From: UBA5336 sp038745855
Lineage (GTDB): Bacteria; Pseudomonadota; Alphaproteobacteria; Caulobacterales; Hyphomonadaceae
DNA length: 64,000 nt
Assembly: GCA_038745855.1 (NCBI GenBank)
Contig: JBCDLC010000008.1
Location: forward strand, 27,148-91,147
Reading direction: 5' to 3'
The translations under genes were made by a program, and so were the position numbers. Below, one piece after another: positions 34,082 through 44,075 of this stretch (positions are counted from its first letter, which is position 1; every line of letters starts with the position of its first letter). The notes below the pieces were generated by a model. The model was not told where the DNA came from and did not search any database. It saw nothing but the letters and a program-made list of their open reading frames with translations.

Positions 34082-35107
34082 ATGCCAGACTCAATGCGCC
34101 AGGTGGTGCTTCAACGCTATTGCGACGGCCCCCCAAAAGAGACTGATTTTGGCATCAAGGATGGCCCCTTGCCCGAACCGCGAGATGGGCAGTTCCGCGT
34201 GCGCCACATCTGGGCTTCCGTTGATCCTGGAACGCGTTCGAGGCTCTCGGGCGGCGACAGCTACGCCTCCGCATTGCCGTTGGGAAAATCCATTGACGGT
34301 TTTAATGCCGGGATTGTGGACGCAAGTGCGAACGAAGCTTTTCCGGTTGGCACCAAGGTTTTCTGCGCGGGTGGATGGCGAACACACTCCCTCCAAACCG
34401 GTAAGGGTTTCGTCGGCAAGGTACCTGAGGTGCCCGGTATTCCGTTATCACTTTGGATTGGTGTTCTCGGCGTTCCCGGTTTGACAGCGTGGTTTGGCTT
34501 GAAGCGTGTGGCGGAAATGGCCGCTGGAAAGCGCGTACTCGTCACCAGCGCAGCGGGCCCCGTTGGCGCGACTGCAGGACAACTGGCGCGGCACTGGGGC
34601 GCGGCGCAGGTGGTCGGCATCGCTGGGTCGGACAATAAATGCGACTGGGTGACGTCAGCAGCAGGTTTCGATGCCTGTCTGAACTACAAAACCGAAGCCG
34701 ATCTGGGTGCCGCTATCGACGCTGCAATGCCCGATGGCATCGATGTGCTGTTCGACAATGTCGGAAACAGTATGGTCGAACTTTGCCTGCCCCGTATGCG
34801 GCCGGGTGGACGGATCACGATTTCTGGCCAAGTCGCCGACTACAACCTTGAGGGCGATGCCATTCCGCCCATTCGCTCGACAAAGCCGTTCATCACTCAC
34901 CGTGTTCGGATGGAGGGTCTGGTCGTTTTCGACGATGCGCGCGCTTTTCCGGGGGCTCTCGAAACTATGGCCGGGATGATCGCCAATGGGTCTTTAGAAT
35001 ATGCCGAGGAGCGGTTCGACGGACTAGACCGAATGCCGGAGGCTTTTTGCGGCCTGTTCCGGGGCGAAAATTTCGGGCGGCGCGTTATCCAGGTCGGAGA
35101 CGAATAG
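34082..35107 (+). CDS. Zinc-independent NADP-dependent oxidoreductase, MDR superfamily (CurA/PTGR-like)
   Basis: 341 residues. The cofactor-binding loop SAAGPVGATAGQLARHWGA is at about residues 155-173 (the family AxGAVG-type pattern). The WASVDPGTRSR start is typical of curcumin reductase CurA and leukotriene-B4 dehydrogenase relatives. These reduce carbon-carbon double bonds conjugated to ketones. There is no zinc-binding motif. The ATG at 34082 has AGGGA just upstream. It stands alone, divergent from the S8 peptidase. Confidence 0.85.
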   Translation: MPDSMRQVVLQRYCDGPPKETDFGIKDGPLPEPRDGQFRVRHIWASVDPGTRSRLSGGDSYASALPLGKSIDGFNAGIVDASANEAFPVGTKVFCAGGWRTHSLQTGKGFVGKVPEVPGIPLSLWIGVLGVPGLTAWFGLKRVAEMAAGKRVLVTSAAGPVGATAGQLARHWGAAQVVGIAGSDNKCDWVTSAAGFDACLNYKTEADLGAAIDAAMPDGIDVLFDNVGNSMVELCLPRMRPGGRITISGQVADYNLEGDAIPPIRSTKPFITHRVRMEGLVVFDDARAFPGALETMAGMIANGSLEYAEERFDGLDRMPEAFCGLFRGENFGRRVIQVGDE

Positions 35108-35147
35108 GCCACCGCCTCTTTCCAGGAGATAAGACGTTCGATCGTGC

Positions 35148-35849
35148 CTATTCGGGGTTCGCCGGTTCGAACAGCCGGTAAATTCGCTGTTGGGTCTTTT
35201 GCGCGAAGGATTGCCCGATGGCAGATCCTTCTACCTCTAAGTCCAGATCTGCACGATACGTTCGGCCGTCCGGTGCGCGCTCGCATTGAACAAACATGGA
35301 GAAGTGGTTCACTTTGGCCATCAGGTTTGGCTTCATTGGCGCCGGCAGGTGAATTTGAAAACTCAAGAGGGCCGGAGACTTCGCATCGATCACCGCTGTT
35401 CCGATGAGTGACCTGAAAAGCTTCTTCTCGGCTCCGTCCGCATCTGGTTCCGGTTTTGGTGTGAACGTGTAAGTGACGGACGTGTCGGTCCGAGCGGCCG
35501 GTTCTGCGTCTTCAGGCACGTGCTTCAAATATTCTTGGCACCAGATGTTCCCGTCCGCTTGGGCGTCGAGGCGCTCCACTGCCTGCTCGAAATCGTCGGT
35601 CCATTCTCGGCGGGCTGGGGATTTGATGTTTATGCGCTGCCCTTCAGGGTACGTTGGATCAATGCGGCCCTCAGCAATCATGTCGCCGAGCCGATAGGTC
35701 ATGTCGAACGCGTAAATGGGGCCATCAAGACTTGCGGTGCGGGCCATCGCAAGCGGATCGCCCGGCAAATCGGCATAGGCGATCGCCGGGCACACGCTGG
35801 CAGCGAATAAGACTACTGGAATGCTCAAACTGTTTGGGAAGAGCCGCAT
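35148..35849 (-). CDS. Exported protein of unknown function
   Basis: 233 residues from the ATG at 35849, with a signal peptide MRLFPNSLSIPVVLFAASVCPAIAYA. The mature part has two cysteines (IWCQEY, VQCERA) and mixed alpha/beta character, with YAFDMTYRLGDMIAEGRIDP near its start. It faces the CurA-like gene, whose end is 40 bp away. I do not recognise a family. Periplasmic location is inferred from the signal peptide. Confidence 0.65.
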   Translation of the reverse strand: MRLFPNSLSIPVVLFAASVCPAIAYADLPGDPLAMARTASLDGPIYAFDMTYRLGDMIAEGRIDPTYPEGQRINIKSPARREWTDDFEQAVERLDAQADGNIWCQEYLKHVPEDAEPAARTDTSVTYTFTPKPEPDADGAEKKLFRSLIGTAVIDAKSPALLSFQIHLPAPMKPNLMAKVNHFSMFVQCERAPDGRTYRADLDLEVEGSAIGQSFAQKTQQRIYRLFEPANPE

Positions 35850-35976
35850 GGAAGATCCTTTTGTACAATCCGAGAAAAGCGCCTTGTGAACTCGCCGGAT
35901 ACGCATGAACCGTGGGTGAAGCCCGACCCTTCATTCCTGCTGTGATGCCATGGCCGTTCGAGCTATTCTTTTCTGA

Positions 35977-38511
35977 ATGACCGATTGTGTTCAAGATGAT
36001 CGTTTTCCCGATAAGTTTGAGAGTTGGTTCTCTTCGAGGGGTTGGCAACCACGCCCGCATCAACGTGCGCTGACCCGAGCGGCGTTAGCAGGCGATAGCG
36101 CACTTCTGATTGCGCCGACCGGGGGTGGAAAGACGTTAGCCGGCTTCCTCGCGAGCCTTATCGAACTTTCTCAGCGGCCTCCTTCGAACAGCCACAGGCC
36201 TGCGCTCCACACCCTCTACATCTCGCCGCTGAAAGCGCTCGCTGTTGACGTGGCGCGGAACCTCACAGACCCAGTTGAAGAAATGCAACTGCCGCTTCGG
36301 ATCGAGACCCGGACAGGCGATACTCCACCGGCACGGCGTCAGGCCCAGCGTAGGACCCCACCCGACATTTTGCTGACGACTCCGGAACAGATTGCTTTGT
36401 TTATCGCAAGCCAGAATGCCGAGGACTTCTTTTCGGACCTGAAGGCTGTGATTATCGATGAAATTCACGCTATCGCGCCATCCAAGCGTGGCGATCTGCT
36501 CGCGCTCGGGTTGGCGACGCTCGCGGAATGGTCCCCTCAATGCCGATTCATCGGACTATCTGCAACGGTCGATGATCCACGCAGTCTGGCACGGTGGTTG
36601 AGCGTCCGGAAGCCGTCATCAAACGGATCGGGCACACAGGATAACCCGGCGACAATCGTCAAAGCTGACGGTGGTGCTGAGGCCGATGTCTCGATCTTGG
36701 TCTCCAAGGAGCGCATTCCGTGGGCCGGTCATTCGGGACGGTTTGCGGTCCAGGAAATGTATGAAGCGATCAAGACTGCAACCATGGCCCTTCTGTTCGT
36801 CAATACGCGCAGCCAGGCAGAATTGCTGTTCCAGGAGCTTTGGCGGGCGAATGATGATCATCTTCCGATTGCCCTGCACCATGGTTCACTCGCGCGCGAG
36901 CAGCGTGAAAAGGTGGAAGCGGCAATGGCTGCTGGCGCGCTCAAGGCGGTTGTTTGCACGTCGACGCTCGATCTGGGTATCGATTGGGGGGAGGTGGACC
37001 TTGTCATTCAACTGGGCGCGCCGAAAGGAGCTGCCCGTCTCATTCAACGTATCGGTCGAGCCAATCACCGGATGGATGAGCCCAGTCGAGCGATTCTGGT
37101 TCCAACCAATCGGTTCGAGGTACTCGAATGTCGGGCAGCCGAAGCGGCTGTAGAAGCCGGCGAATTGGATGGTGACGGCATTCGCCCGGGGGCGCTGGAC
37201 GTTTTGGCTCAACATGTAATGGGGCGCGCTAGCGGAGAAGGCTTCGGCCTCGAAGCACTTTACGATGAAGTTTGCCGCTCGGCGCCCTACGCAAATCTGG
37301 ATTGGGAGACCTGGGAAGCGATTGTCGATTTTGTTGCGACGGGTGGGTACGCGCTTAGGACCTACGACCGTTTCAAACGCATCGTGCGTGGCCCAGATGG
37401 AATATGGCGGGCGCGGACCGCGCTCGATGCTCAGCAGCACCGGATGAATGTTGGCGCGATTGTCGAGGCCAATACTCTGTCGGTGCGTCGTGCCAGCGTG
37501 ATCAAACCCAAAACAGCCGCTCCTGGTGGGAGACAAAAGGGCGGAGCCTTGCGCCCGGGCCGAAAACTTGGGGAAGTGGAAGAGTACTTCATCCAGACGT
37601 TGACCCCAGGCGACAGTTTCGTTTTCGCAGGTGAAGTCCTTCGCTTTCTCGCCATTCAGGATAACGACGTCTTAGTGACGGGCTCAAAGGATCAAGACCC
37701 AGCTATCCCCTACTATGCGGGCGGCAAATTTCCGTTGTCGACCTTTCTAGCGGGCCGGGTGAGGGAAATGATACATGATCCCCGCCATTGGCCGCACCTT
37801 CCTGAACAAGTGCGCGAATGGTTTGAGATCCAGCAAGCGCGCTCGTCGATCCCACCGCCTGATCATCTCCTCGTCGAAACGTTTCCGCGCGGTGGGCGCT
37901 TCTATCTTGTGTCCTATCCATTCGAAGGACGTCTTGCTCATCAGACCCTCGGTATGCTCCTCACACGCAGGCTAGAGCGAATGGGGTGTAAGCCGCTTGG
38001 ATTTGTTGCGAGCGAGTACGCTATGGCAGTCTGGGGCTTGGAGGATATGAGCCAGTTGGACATGGCGGAATTGTACCATCCCGATATGCTCGGCGATGAC
38101 CTTGAGGACTGGCTCAATGACAGCATACTGATGAAAAGGACATTCCGGTACTGTGCTTTAATTTCAGGCCTCATAGCGCGGCGGTATCCGGGCCAGGAGA
38201 AAACAGGCAGGCAGGTCACATTCTCGACCGACCTCATCTATGATGTCCTGCGTGATCACGAACCGGACCATGTTCTCATGCAGGCGGCCCGTGCCGACGC
38301 GGCCACGGGGCTTCTCGATATTCGCCGATTGTCGGACATGCTCATGCGAATTCGGGGAAGGATCGACGCCCGGGCTTTGGAGAAGATCAGCCCGTTCGCC
38401 ATCCCCGTGATGTTGGAGGTCGGCAAGGAGCCGGTCTTTGGCCAGTCGACCAGTGAGGCCATCATGGCCGAGGCCGAAGAGGATCTTGTCCGCGAAGCGA
38501 TGGGGCCTTGA
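35977..38511 (+). CDS. Lhr-type DEXH-box DNA helicase (ligase-associated DEXH family)
   Basis: 844 residues, superfamily 2 helicase. Motif I is APTGGGKT (about residues 47-54), motif II is DEIH, motif III is SAT, and motif VI is QRIGRANHR. The C-terminal part carries the Lhr-core pattern. The length and the GEVEEYFIQTLTPGDSFVFAG block match the group called ligase-associated DNA damage response DEXH box helicase. In many genomes that group sits with an ATP-dependent ligase, an exonuclease and a phosphoesterase; none of those is adjacent here. The downstream gene is a convergent GMC oxidoreductase. Confidence 0.87.
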   Translation: MTDCVQDDRFPDKFESWFSSRGWQPRPHQRALTRAALAGDSALLIAPTGGGKTLAGFLASLIELSQRPPSNSHRPALHTLYISPLKALAVDVARNLTDPVEEMQLPLRIETRTGDTPPARRQAQRRTPPDILLTTPEQIALFIASQNAEDFFSDLKAVIIDEIHAIAPSKRGDLLALGLATLAEWSPQCRFIGLSATVDDPRSLARWLSVRKPSSNGSGTQDNPATIVKADGGAEADVSILVSKERIPWAGHSGRFAVQEMYEAIKTATMALLFVNTRSQAELLFQELWRANDDHLPIALHHGSLAREQREKVEAAMAAGALKAVVCTSTLDLGIDWGEVDLVIQLGAPKGAARLIQRIGRANHRMDEPSRAILVPTNRFEVLECRAAEAAVEAGELDGDGIRPGALDVLAQHVMGRASGEGFGLEALYDEVCRSAPYANLDWETWEAIVDFVATGGYALRTYDRFKRIVRGPDGIWRARTALDAQQHRMNVGAIVEANTLSVRRASVIKPKTAAPGGRQKGGALRPGRKLGEVEEYFIQTLTPGDSFVFAGEVLRFLAIQDNDVLVTGSKDQDPAIPYYAGGKFPLSTFLAGRVREMIHDPRHWPHLPEQVREWFEIQQARSSIPPPDHLLVETFPRGGRFYLVSYPFEGRLAHQTLGMLLTRRLERMGCKPLGFVASEYAMAVWGLEDMSQLDMAELYHPDMLGDDLEDWLNDSILMKRTFRYCALISGLIARRYPGQEKTGRQVTFSTDLIYDVLRDHEPDHVLMQAARADAATGLLDIRRLSDMLMRIRGRIDARALEKISPFAIPVMLEVGKEPVFGQSTSEAIMAEAEEDLVREAMGP

Positions 38512-38551
38512 GCTGCCTCCCATCTGACAAAGGAGACGGCTCGAGGCGTCG

Positions 38552-40189
38552 CTACGCCATGGCTGGCTGTTTCGCCGCTTGCTTGATCATGTCGCTTGCT
38601 TTCTCTGCAATCATGATCGTTGGCGCATTCGTATTGCCAGAGACAAGGCGGGGCATCACCGATGCGTCGACCACACGCAAGCGCTGGACTCCGTTGACCC
38701 GAAGCTGCGCGTCGACAACAGCGTTCGGATCATCTTTAGCGCCCATCTTCGCTGTCCCCACTGGATGGTAGATCGTGGTTCCAGCCCCGCGGGCATAATC
38801 AAGAAATGCCTCGTCGGACTGGCAATCTGGGCCTGGATCCAGTTCATGGGATACATAGGGTGCCAACGCAGCTTGCTGGGTGAGGAGACGGCCCCACTTT
38901 AGCCCTTCTACAATGGTCTGCTGGTCAAGGCTGTCGGATAGATAGTTGGGTCTGATCGACGGATGCATGGTCGGGTCAGCAGACTTGATGTGAATGCTTC
39001 CCTTGCTTTCAGGTCGAAGCTGACACGGCGCGACGGTCAATCCAGGCTCTTTCTCCAGCGCCATGGTGTTTTCGCCGGCGTTTTCGCTCGGCGGGAAGCT
39101 TGCAGGCAGAATATGGTACTGAACATCGGGACCGAGCAGGTCTTCCCGTGTTTTGATGAAGGCCGCGATATGCGCTGCGGAAAGGGTCAGCAGGCCTTTC
39201 CTCTGGAAAGCGTACTTGGCGATCTCCTTGAGGAACCGAAAGCCACGGGTCAGCTCATTGACGCTGATGACGTCCTTTTTTAGCCGAAAGCGCATGGGAA
39301 CGACGTAGTGGTCCTGTAGATTTTCGCCGACGCCCTGGGATGCGGAAATGATCTCGATCCCGTGCTCTGCCAGAAGCACCGGCTTCCCAATGCCCGAAAG
39401 TTCGAGAAGCTGTGGCGTATTCACGGCGCCACCGGCCAGGATCACTTCGCCGTCAGCATAGGCAGTCTTTTCCACGCCGCCTTGGGTATACGCAACGCCG
39501 ACGGCCGTCCGATCCTTGAACAGGACGCGCGACGCGAGCGCATTGGTTTCGATCTTCAAATTAGACCGAGAGCGCGCTGGGTTCAGATAGGCGACCGCGG
39601 CTGAACACCGCCGGCCATTCTTCACGGTCAGCTGATAATAACAGATGCCTTCCTGATCCGGCCCATTGACATCGCGGTGCTCCAGGCCGGCCTGTACGCC
39701 CGCTTCTATAACGGCGTCAGAAACCGGGTGTCCTTCTGTGACGTCCGATACATTGAGCGGGCCACCGGTTCCATGGCCATCCAGACCGTCGCGCTCCTGG
39801 TTTTGCGACTTCACGAAGTAGGGTGAGACATCGTCCCATCCCCAACCGGTACAGCCCATCTGGCGCCACCCATCATAATCGTGGGTTTGCCCGCGAATAT
39901 AGAGAAGGCCATTGATCGACGAGGAACCACCCAGAACCTTTCCGCGGGGCCATACGTGCGGGCGGTCATTCGATCCCGGGTCTGGCTCTGTTTCATAGAG
40001 CCAGTTGATCTTGGGGTCCTTGAGGGTTTGCGCGTAGCCAACGGGAATATGGATCATGGGAGAGGTGTCTTTGCCACCCGCTTCGAGGAGAAGAACCCTG
40101 GTTTTCGGGTCCTCGCTTAGCCGGTTGGCGAGCACGCACCCTGCCGACCCTGCGCCGACAATGATGTAATCGAATGTGTTATTGGACAA
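38552..40189 (-). CDS. GMC-family FAD oxidoreductase (choline-dehydrogenase-like)
   Basis: 545 residues starting at a TTG at 40189 with GGAGG six bases upstream. The FAD-binding YIIVGAGSAGCVLANRL is near the N-terminus, followed by the GMC signature WPRGKVLGGSSSING. The C-terminal catalytic pattern contains YHPVGTAKMG and SGNTNAPTIMIAEKASD. These enzymes oxidise primary alcohols to aldehydes; choline or another alcohol is possible. No betB or transporter is adjacent, so the choline name is not justified. Confidence 0.88.
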   Translation of the reverse strand: MSNNTFDYIIVGAGSAGCVLANRLSEDPKTRVLLLEAGGKDTSPMIHIPVGYAQTLKDPKINWLYETEPDPGSNDRPHVWPRGKVLGGSSSINGLLYIRGQTHDYDGWRQMGCTGWGWDDVSPYFVKSQNQERDGLDGHGTGGPLNVSDVTEGHPVSDAVIEAGVQAGLEHRDVNGPDQEGICYYQLTVKNGRRCSAAVAYLNPARSRSNLKIETNALASRVLFKDRTAVGVAYTQGGVEKTAYADGEVILAGGAVNTPQLLELSGIGKPVLLAEHGIEIISASQGVGENLQDHYVVPMRFRLKKDVISVNELTRGFRFLKEIAKYAFQRKGLLTLSAAHIAAFIKTREDLLGPDVQYHILPASFPPSENAGENTMALEKEPGLTVAPCQLRPESKGSIHIKSADPTMHPSIRPNYLSDSLDQQTIVEGLKWGRLLTQQAALAPYVSHELDPGPDCQSDEAFLDYARGAGTTIYHPVGTAKMGAKDDPNAVVDAQLRVNGVQRLRVVDASVMPRLVSGNTNAPTIMIAEKASDMIKQAAKQPAMA

Positions 40190-40342
40190 GGTAAGCCTCC
40201 CGAAACCAATCTAGCCCTCGCACACTGGCAGGTTTGGCTCCCATATCAATGGGCAAGATTGCCAGAGCCGGTTCCCGCCTTGACGGTCGCAAGGGAAAGC
40301 TGGCCACGACTATGACGTCGTATCACGCATTGGAGGTGCAAA

Positions 40343-41251
40343 ATGGAAACGGTCAAAACCTACGAGCAGATCAAGCTCGAAAAAAGTGGAGCAGTAGCAA
40401 CGATCACCTTGTTTCGCCCCGACAAGATGAACGCCTTCACGGGCAAGATGATGTACGAACTGATAGACGCATTTGACGCGACCGACGCTGACGATGACAT
40501 CCGGGCTGTCATCGTAACGGGGGCTGGCGATCGGGCATTCTGCGCAGGTGCCGATCTGTCGGAGGGGGCGAAAACGTTCGACTACGATGCCCGCGCGGCT
40601 GATGGTGAGGTCGGGCGGACAAGCGAGGAGGATGTACGTCGCGACGGTGGCGGCCGCTTGACCCTGCGAATATTCGAAAGCCTCAAGCCGGTGATCGGGG
40701 CGATCAATGGCGCGGCGGTTGGCGTCGGCGCTACCATGCAATTACCGATGGATATTCGTATCGCATCCGACAATGCGCGGTTCGGCTTTGTATTCAACCG
40801 CCGGGGTATCAACCCTGAAGCTGCGTCGAGTTGGTTTCTGCCGCGCCTCGTTGGCATCTCGAAATCACTTGAATGGTGCTACTCGGGCCGCGTTTTCCCA
40901 GCGCAGGAAGCCCTCGATGGTGGCTTGATCCGTTCGATCCATCCACAGGACGAGTTGCTTGGGGAAGCCCGGCGAATTGCAGAGGAAATCGCTGAAAACA
41001 CTGCCGCAGTCTCAACCACTCTCACCCGGCACATGATGTGGCGCATGCTTGGCGCAAGCCATCCGATGGACGCGCACATCGTTGATAGCGCTGCAATCTA
41101 CGAGCGGGGGCAATCCGCAGATGCCAAGGAAGGGGTGATGAGCTTCTTGGAGAAACGGGCGCCGACGTATCCTGTGAAAGTCTCCGATGGCATGCCGAGC
41201 TTCTTCCCCTGGTGGACCGACAAATCGTTCGATTGGATCGGGAAGGACTGA
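40343..41251 (+). CDS. Enoyl-CoA hydratase/isomerase (crotonase) family protein
   Basis: 302 residues with GGAGGTG five bases before the ATG. The crotonase oxyanion-hole segments are visible: GDRAFCAGADLSEGAKTF and INGAAVGVGATMQLPMDIRIAS. The chain continues beyond the usual 260 residues with a C-terminal extension rich in aromatic residues (SFFPWWTDKSFDWI). It probably acts on an acyl-CoA in beta-oxidation or a related route. The exact reaction is unknown. It is followed by a stem-loop at 41288-41318 that could end its transcript. Confidence 0.87.
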   Translation: METVKTYEQIKLEKSGAVATITLFRPDKMNAFTGKMMYELIDAFDATDADDDIRAVIVTGAGDRAFCAGADLSEGAKTFDYDARAADGEVGRTSEEDVRRDGGGRLTLRIFESLKPVIGAINGAAVGVGATMQLPMDIRIASDNARFGFVFNRRGINPEAASSWFLPRLVGISKSLEWCYSGRVFPAQEALDGGLIRSIHPQDELLGEARRIAEEIAENTAAVSTTLTRHMMWRMLGASHPMDAHIVDSAAIYERGQSADAKEGVMSFLEKRAPTYPVKVSDGMPSFFPWWTDKSFDWIGKD

Positions 41252-41287
41252 CAGCCGATCAAGATGCGCGGATAAGAGCCATGTTCC

Positions 41288-41318
41288 AGGGCGTTTTCGT
41301 TTTTCGCGGAAACGCCCT
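41288..41318. terminator. Strong hairpin, possible terminator after the crotonase gene
   Basis: AGGGCGTTT (41288-41296) and AAACGCCCT (41310-41318) pair perfectly around a 13-base loop. No clean T-run follows on the plus strand (GCGAAAAAG), so termination would be atypical. It lies between the convergent crotonase and SbcC-like genes. Confidence 0.45.
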
Positions 41319-41474
41319 GCGAAAAAGATTCCTGTCGCTCGCGCGGATGGGCCAGGCTTGATGCGTTGATCAGTTTGCGCATGGGGTATTTTCGAGAGCT
41401 GAACAGCCTCCATCGTTGTCAACGGAAGAGTGATTTTGCCAGAGGCAGAAGCCATAGCGAGCCCAGTCAGGTCA

Positions 41475-44075
41475 CTACGGTTTCTTCCACCGCTGTGGGT
41501 CGAGCGGTTCTCCTCCGAGTTGACTGAAAGCGCGCTGGTGGCAGGTCAAAACGATGCACTGAACGTCTTTGGCGGCCACGTTGAGTGCTGTAAACATGGC
41601 ATCTAGCCTGTCATCATCGCAATAGACCAAAGCATCATCGAGGATGACAGGGATGGGCGTTCCGCGTTGGGCCATCAGTCGTCCGAACGCAAGACGGGAC
41701 AGCACGGATATCTGTTCTCGCGTTCCGCCGCTCAACGTGTCGATGGCTTCTCTAAAATCGCCGCGTCTGAGACTGTCAGCTTGGAAATCGACCCCGAGGC
41801 GAACGGTGCCGGGTCCGACAACTTCTCTTAAAAGCGGCTGCATCGCATCGGTGACTGGTTTGAAATAGGCTTCCTGCAGCCTCGCCTGGGCATCGCTCAA
41901 GGCATCGATGAGACGGTCCAGCGCTCGGATATCGGCTTCATACCTGCCTATTCGCCTATCCAGGCGCGCAAGATCAGCGTTGACTTCGTTCAAGGCCTCG
42001 CCGATCCCATCGGCGCCGGCTGCGTCTATTTCCGCTTCGAGCCTGGCGCGTTCGATCTTCAGTTTTTGGAGCCCTTGTTGATTGGCTTCAAAAGCCCTGT
42101 TCATTCGGGCAACGTTTTCCGTGCACATATCAAGATTGGGCAACGCGCTTCTTTTCGTTTCTAACTCTGTATTCAAGGCCTCCAGCGTCTTCCAGTTGGC
42201 TTCCACGTGTTCCGCCAACTGTATTGCTTTTTGCGATCGTGCTTCGGCTTCGCCCAGTTCTTTGTCGATATTCGCTAAAGCGTCCTCGTTCATCGAAGTA
42301 CGCGTCCGATGTTTTATCCATTCCTTTTCGGCGTCTGCGTGGGCTTCCCTATAGTTCTCGGCCGTGGCGCGGGCTTTTTCGACGGCGGCTTCTGCCTCGG
42401 CGATGTCGACAGGAGGCGGCGGCGGAGTGTCTGGATCGAAATCCTCTGGCAACTGGGTGCGCAGCACTGCGATTTCCTGGTCGAGCGCCTCAAGGCCATC
42501 GGGAGCAAGCTGTTCGAGACGTTGACGATCGTGCTGGCTGGCGCGCTGTAAGTCGATGCGTTCCCGCGCCTTGGCTTCTGCCTCGGCGACATCTCTCACC
42601 CCGAGTTCTTCGAGTGCGTTCTGTAGTGCCAGCTCGGCGTTTTCCAGCGCATCCCTGGCTTCGCCATGATCGGTGGCGCTAATCGTGATGGCGCCCAAAT
42701 GACCGAGATCGATCACACTGGTTCCAGACAGGCTTTCAGTTTGTCCGTTTCGCACCGGTGTTTCATTCAAGCGGACGCTGTCCGTGCCGTCCGCCGTTAA
42801 ATCGAAATGGATCGTCGGTCTGCCGCCTTCAATTCGAGCTTTGGCGAGCGACACGTTGCGATCGCAGTCAGCGGCGGTGTTGTAAGCCGTTTCCGTTGCT
42901 CGGTTCTGCGCAATGGCTTTGGCCCGCGCGCGCAGCGCATCATCCAAAGCTCTCGCTTGGTCTCGCTTGTTTTCAAGTTGTTCAAGAGTGTTGTGTGCGC
43001 GCAGGGCATTTTCAAAAGTCTCACGCGCTCGATTCCGCTGGGCAATGGTTTTCCAGACGTCTTCGGCTTCGATGAGTTCGTTTTCAGCGACAGAGAGCGT
43101 CTTGCTAAACTCCGCGTGTGATCTTGAAAGCTCGGCAGCATGGCCGCTTGATTGTTTGATGGCGATTGCCAGCCGATCGGCTTCCTTGACCTTGTCGGCA
43201 TGGTGTTTCTCGGTTGACCGCGCATGATCAAGGTTCGTTGACGCGAATTCCGTTTTTTGCTCGAGGATTTGTAGCTCATTTGCAGCCTGTTTAGCGGCTT
43301 CAAGCTCATCTGCCGCCTGGTCACGCTTTTGTTTGAACTCTCGGTCCCTTTCAGGGTCCGACTGTTTGGTGATCTGCCGTTTCAAGGTTTGAAGCTCGCT
43401 AAGGGCGTTTTCGGCCTTAATCTGGCGTGCCTTGAGGGTGCTGAGTTTGTCTTGTGTTGGAGCGCGGGCCTCAAGCGCTTCTTTATATCGCCCAGTCGGT
43501 TTCCGAGTTTTTCCTGTGAGCCATTTCGCCCGCTCCCCGATAGCGCGTTCGAGCACACTGCGCGCCGCTTCCCCGCCGACCAATAGGCCCACTTCCTGTT
43601 CGAGAAGTTGGGAGAGGACGGGCTCTCCTCCTGCTGGCTGTTCCATGGAGCGCCCTTGTTTCACCCACAGAAAGCCAGTTGGGCCTCCGGTGCCGCTACT
43701 GACACCTGAAGCGTCCATCAACCACGCATCTGCATCGGAACCCTTCGCAACAATGTCGCCCGATACCAGGTCTGTGACCTGGGCTGATTTTCCTTTCAGA
43801 TACCGTTTCGACACTCTGAACGTCCGACCTGCTGCGTGTATATCCACCTCGACTTCGGGCGTGCCAGTATTGGCCCAAGGCACCAGCGCTTTTACGGCTA
43901 AACCGCCAGCCGAATGCTTTGTGCCAAAGACCAACCGCAAGGCATCGAACAGCGTCGACTTCCCGAACTCGTTAGGCCGAGCCAGGACTGATAGACCATC
44001 GGGGATATGCTCTATCGCAAGCCCTTCGGGACCAAACCCTCTAATGTTGCGGAGACGGATTGCGGACAGTTTCAT
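41475..44075 (-). CDS. SbcC/Rad50-like SMC ATPase (YhaN-type)
   Basis: 866 residues. The N-terminal ATPase half carries a P-loop RPNEFGKST at about residues 34-42. The middle (about 200-720) is coiled coil with a DQYR-like, charge-rich pattern, and the C-terminal half has the ABC signature LSGGTREQISVLSRLAFGRL and Walker B PVILDDALVYCDDDR. This is the Rad50/SbcC plan but shorter, as in YhaN relatives. It overlaps the phosphoesterase gene by 4 nt (ATGA) and should form a DNA-end-processing complex with it. The first Gly of the classic Walker A is Arg. Confidence 0.85.
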   Translation of the reverse strand: MKLSAIRLRNIRGFGPEGLAIEHIPDGLSVLARPNEFGKSTLFDALRLVFGTKHSAGGLAVKALVPWANTGTPEVEVDIHAAGRTFRVSKRYLKGKSAQVTDLVSGDIVAKGSDADAWLMDASGVSSGTGGPTGFLWVKQGRSMEQPAGGEPVLSQLLEQEVGLLVGGEAARSVLERAIGERAKWLTGKTRKPTGRYKEALEARAPTQDKLSTLKARQIKAENALSELQTLKRQITKQSDPERDREFKQKRDQAADELEAAKQAANELQILEQKTEFASTNLDHARSTEKHHADKVKEADRLAIAIKQSSGHAAELSRSHAEFSKTLSVAENELIEAEDVWKTIAQRNRARETFENALRAHNTLEQLENKRDQARALDDALRARAKAIAQNRATETAYNTAADCDRNVSLAKARIEGGRPTIHFDLTADGTDSVRLNETPVRNGQTESLSGTSVIDLGHLGAITISATDHGEARDALENAELALQNALEELGVRDVAEAEAKARERIDLQRASQHDRQRLEQLAPDGLEALDQEIAVLRTQLPEDFDPDTPPPPPVDIAEAEAAVEKARATAENYREAHADAEKEWIKHRTRTSMNEDALANIDKELGEAEARSQKAIQLAEHVEANWKTLEALNTELETKRSALPNLDMCTENVARMNRAFEANQQGLQKLKIERARLEAEIDAAGADGIGEALNEVNADLARLDRRIGRYEADIRALDRLIDALSDAQARLQEAYFKPVTDAMQPLLREVVGPGTVRLGVDFQADSLRRGDFREAIDTLSGGTREQISVLSRLAFGRLMAQRGTPIPVILDDALVYCDDDRLDAMFTALNVAAKDVQCIVLTCHQRAFSQLGGEPLDPQRWKKP

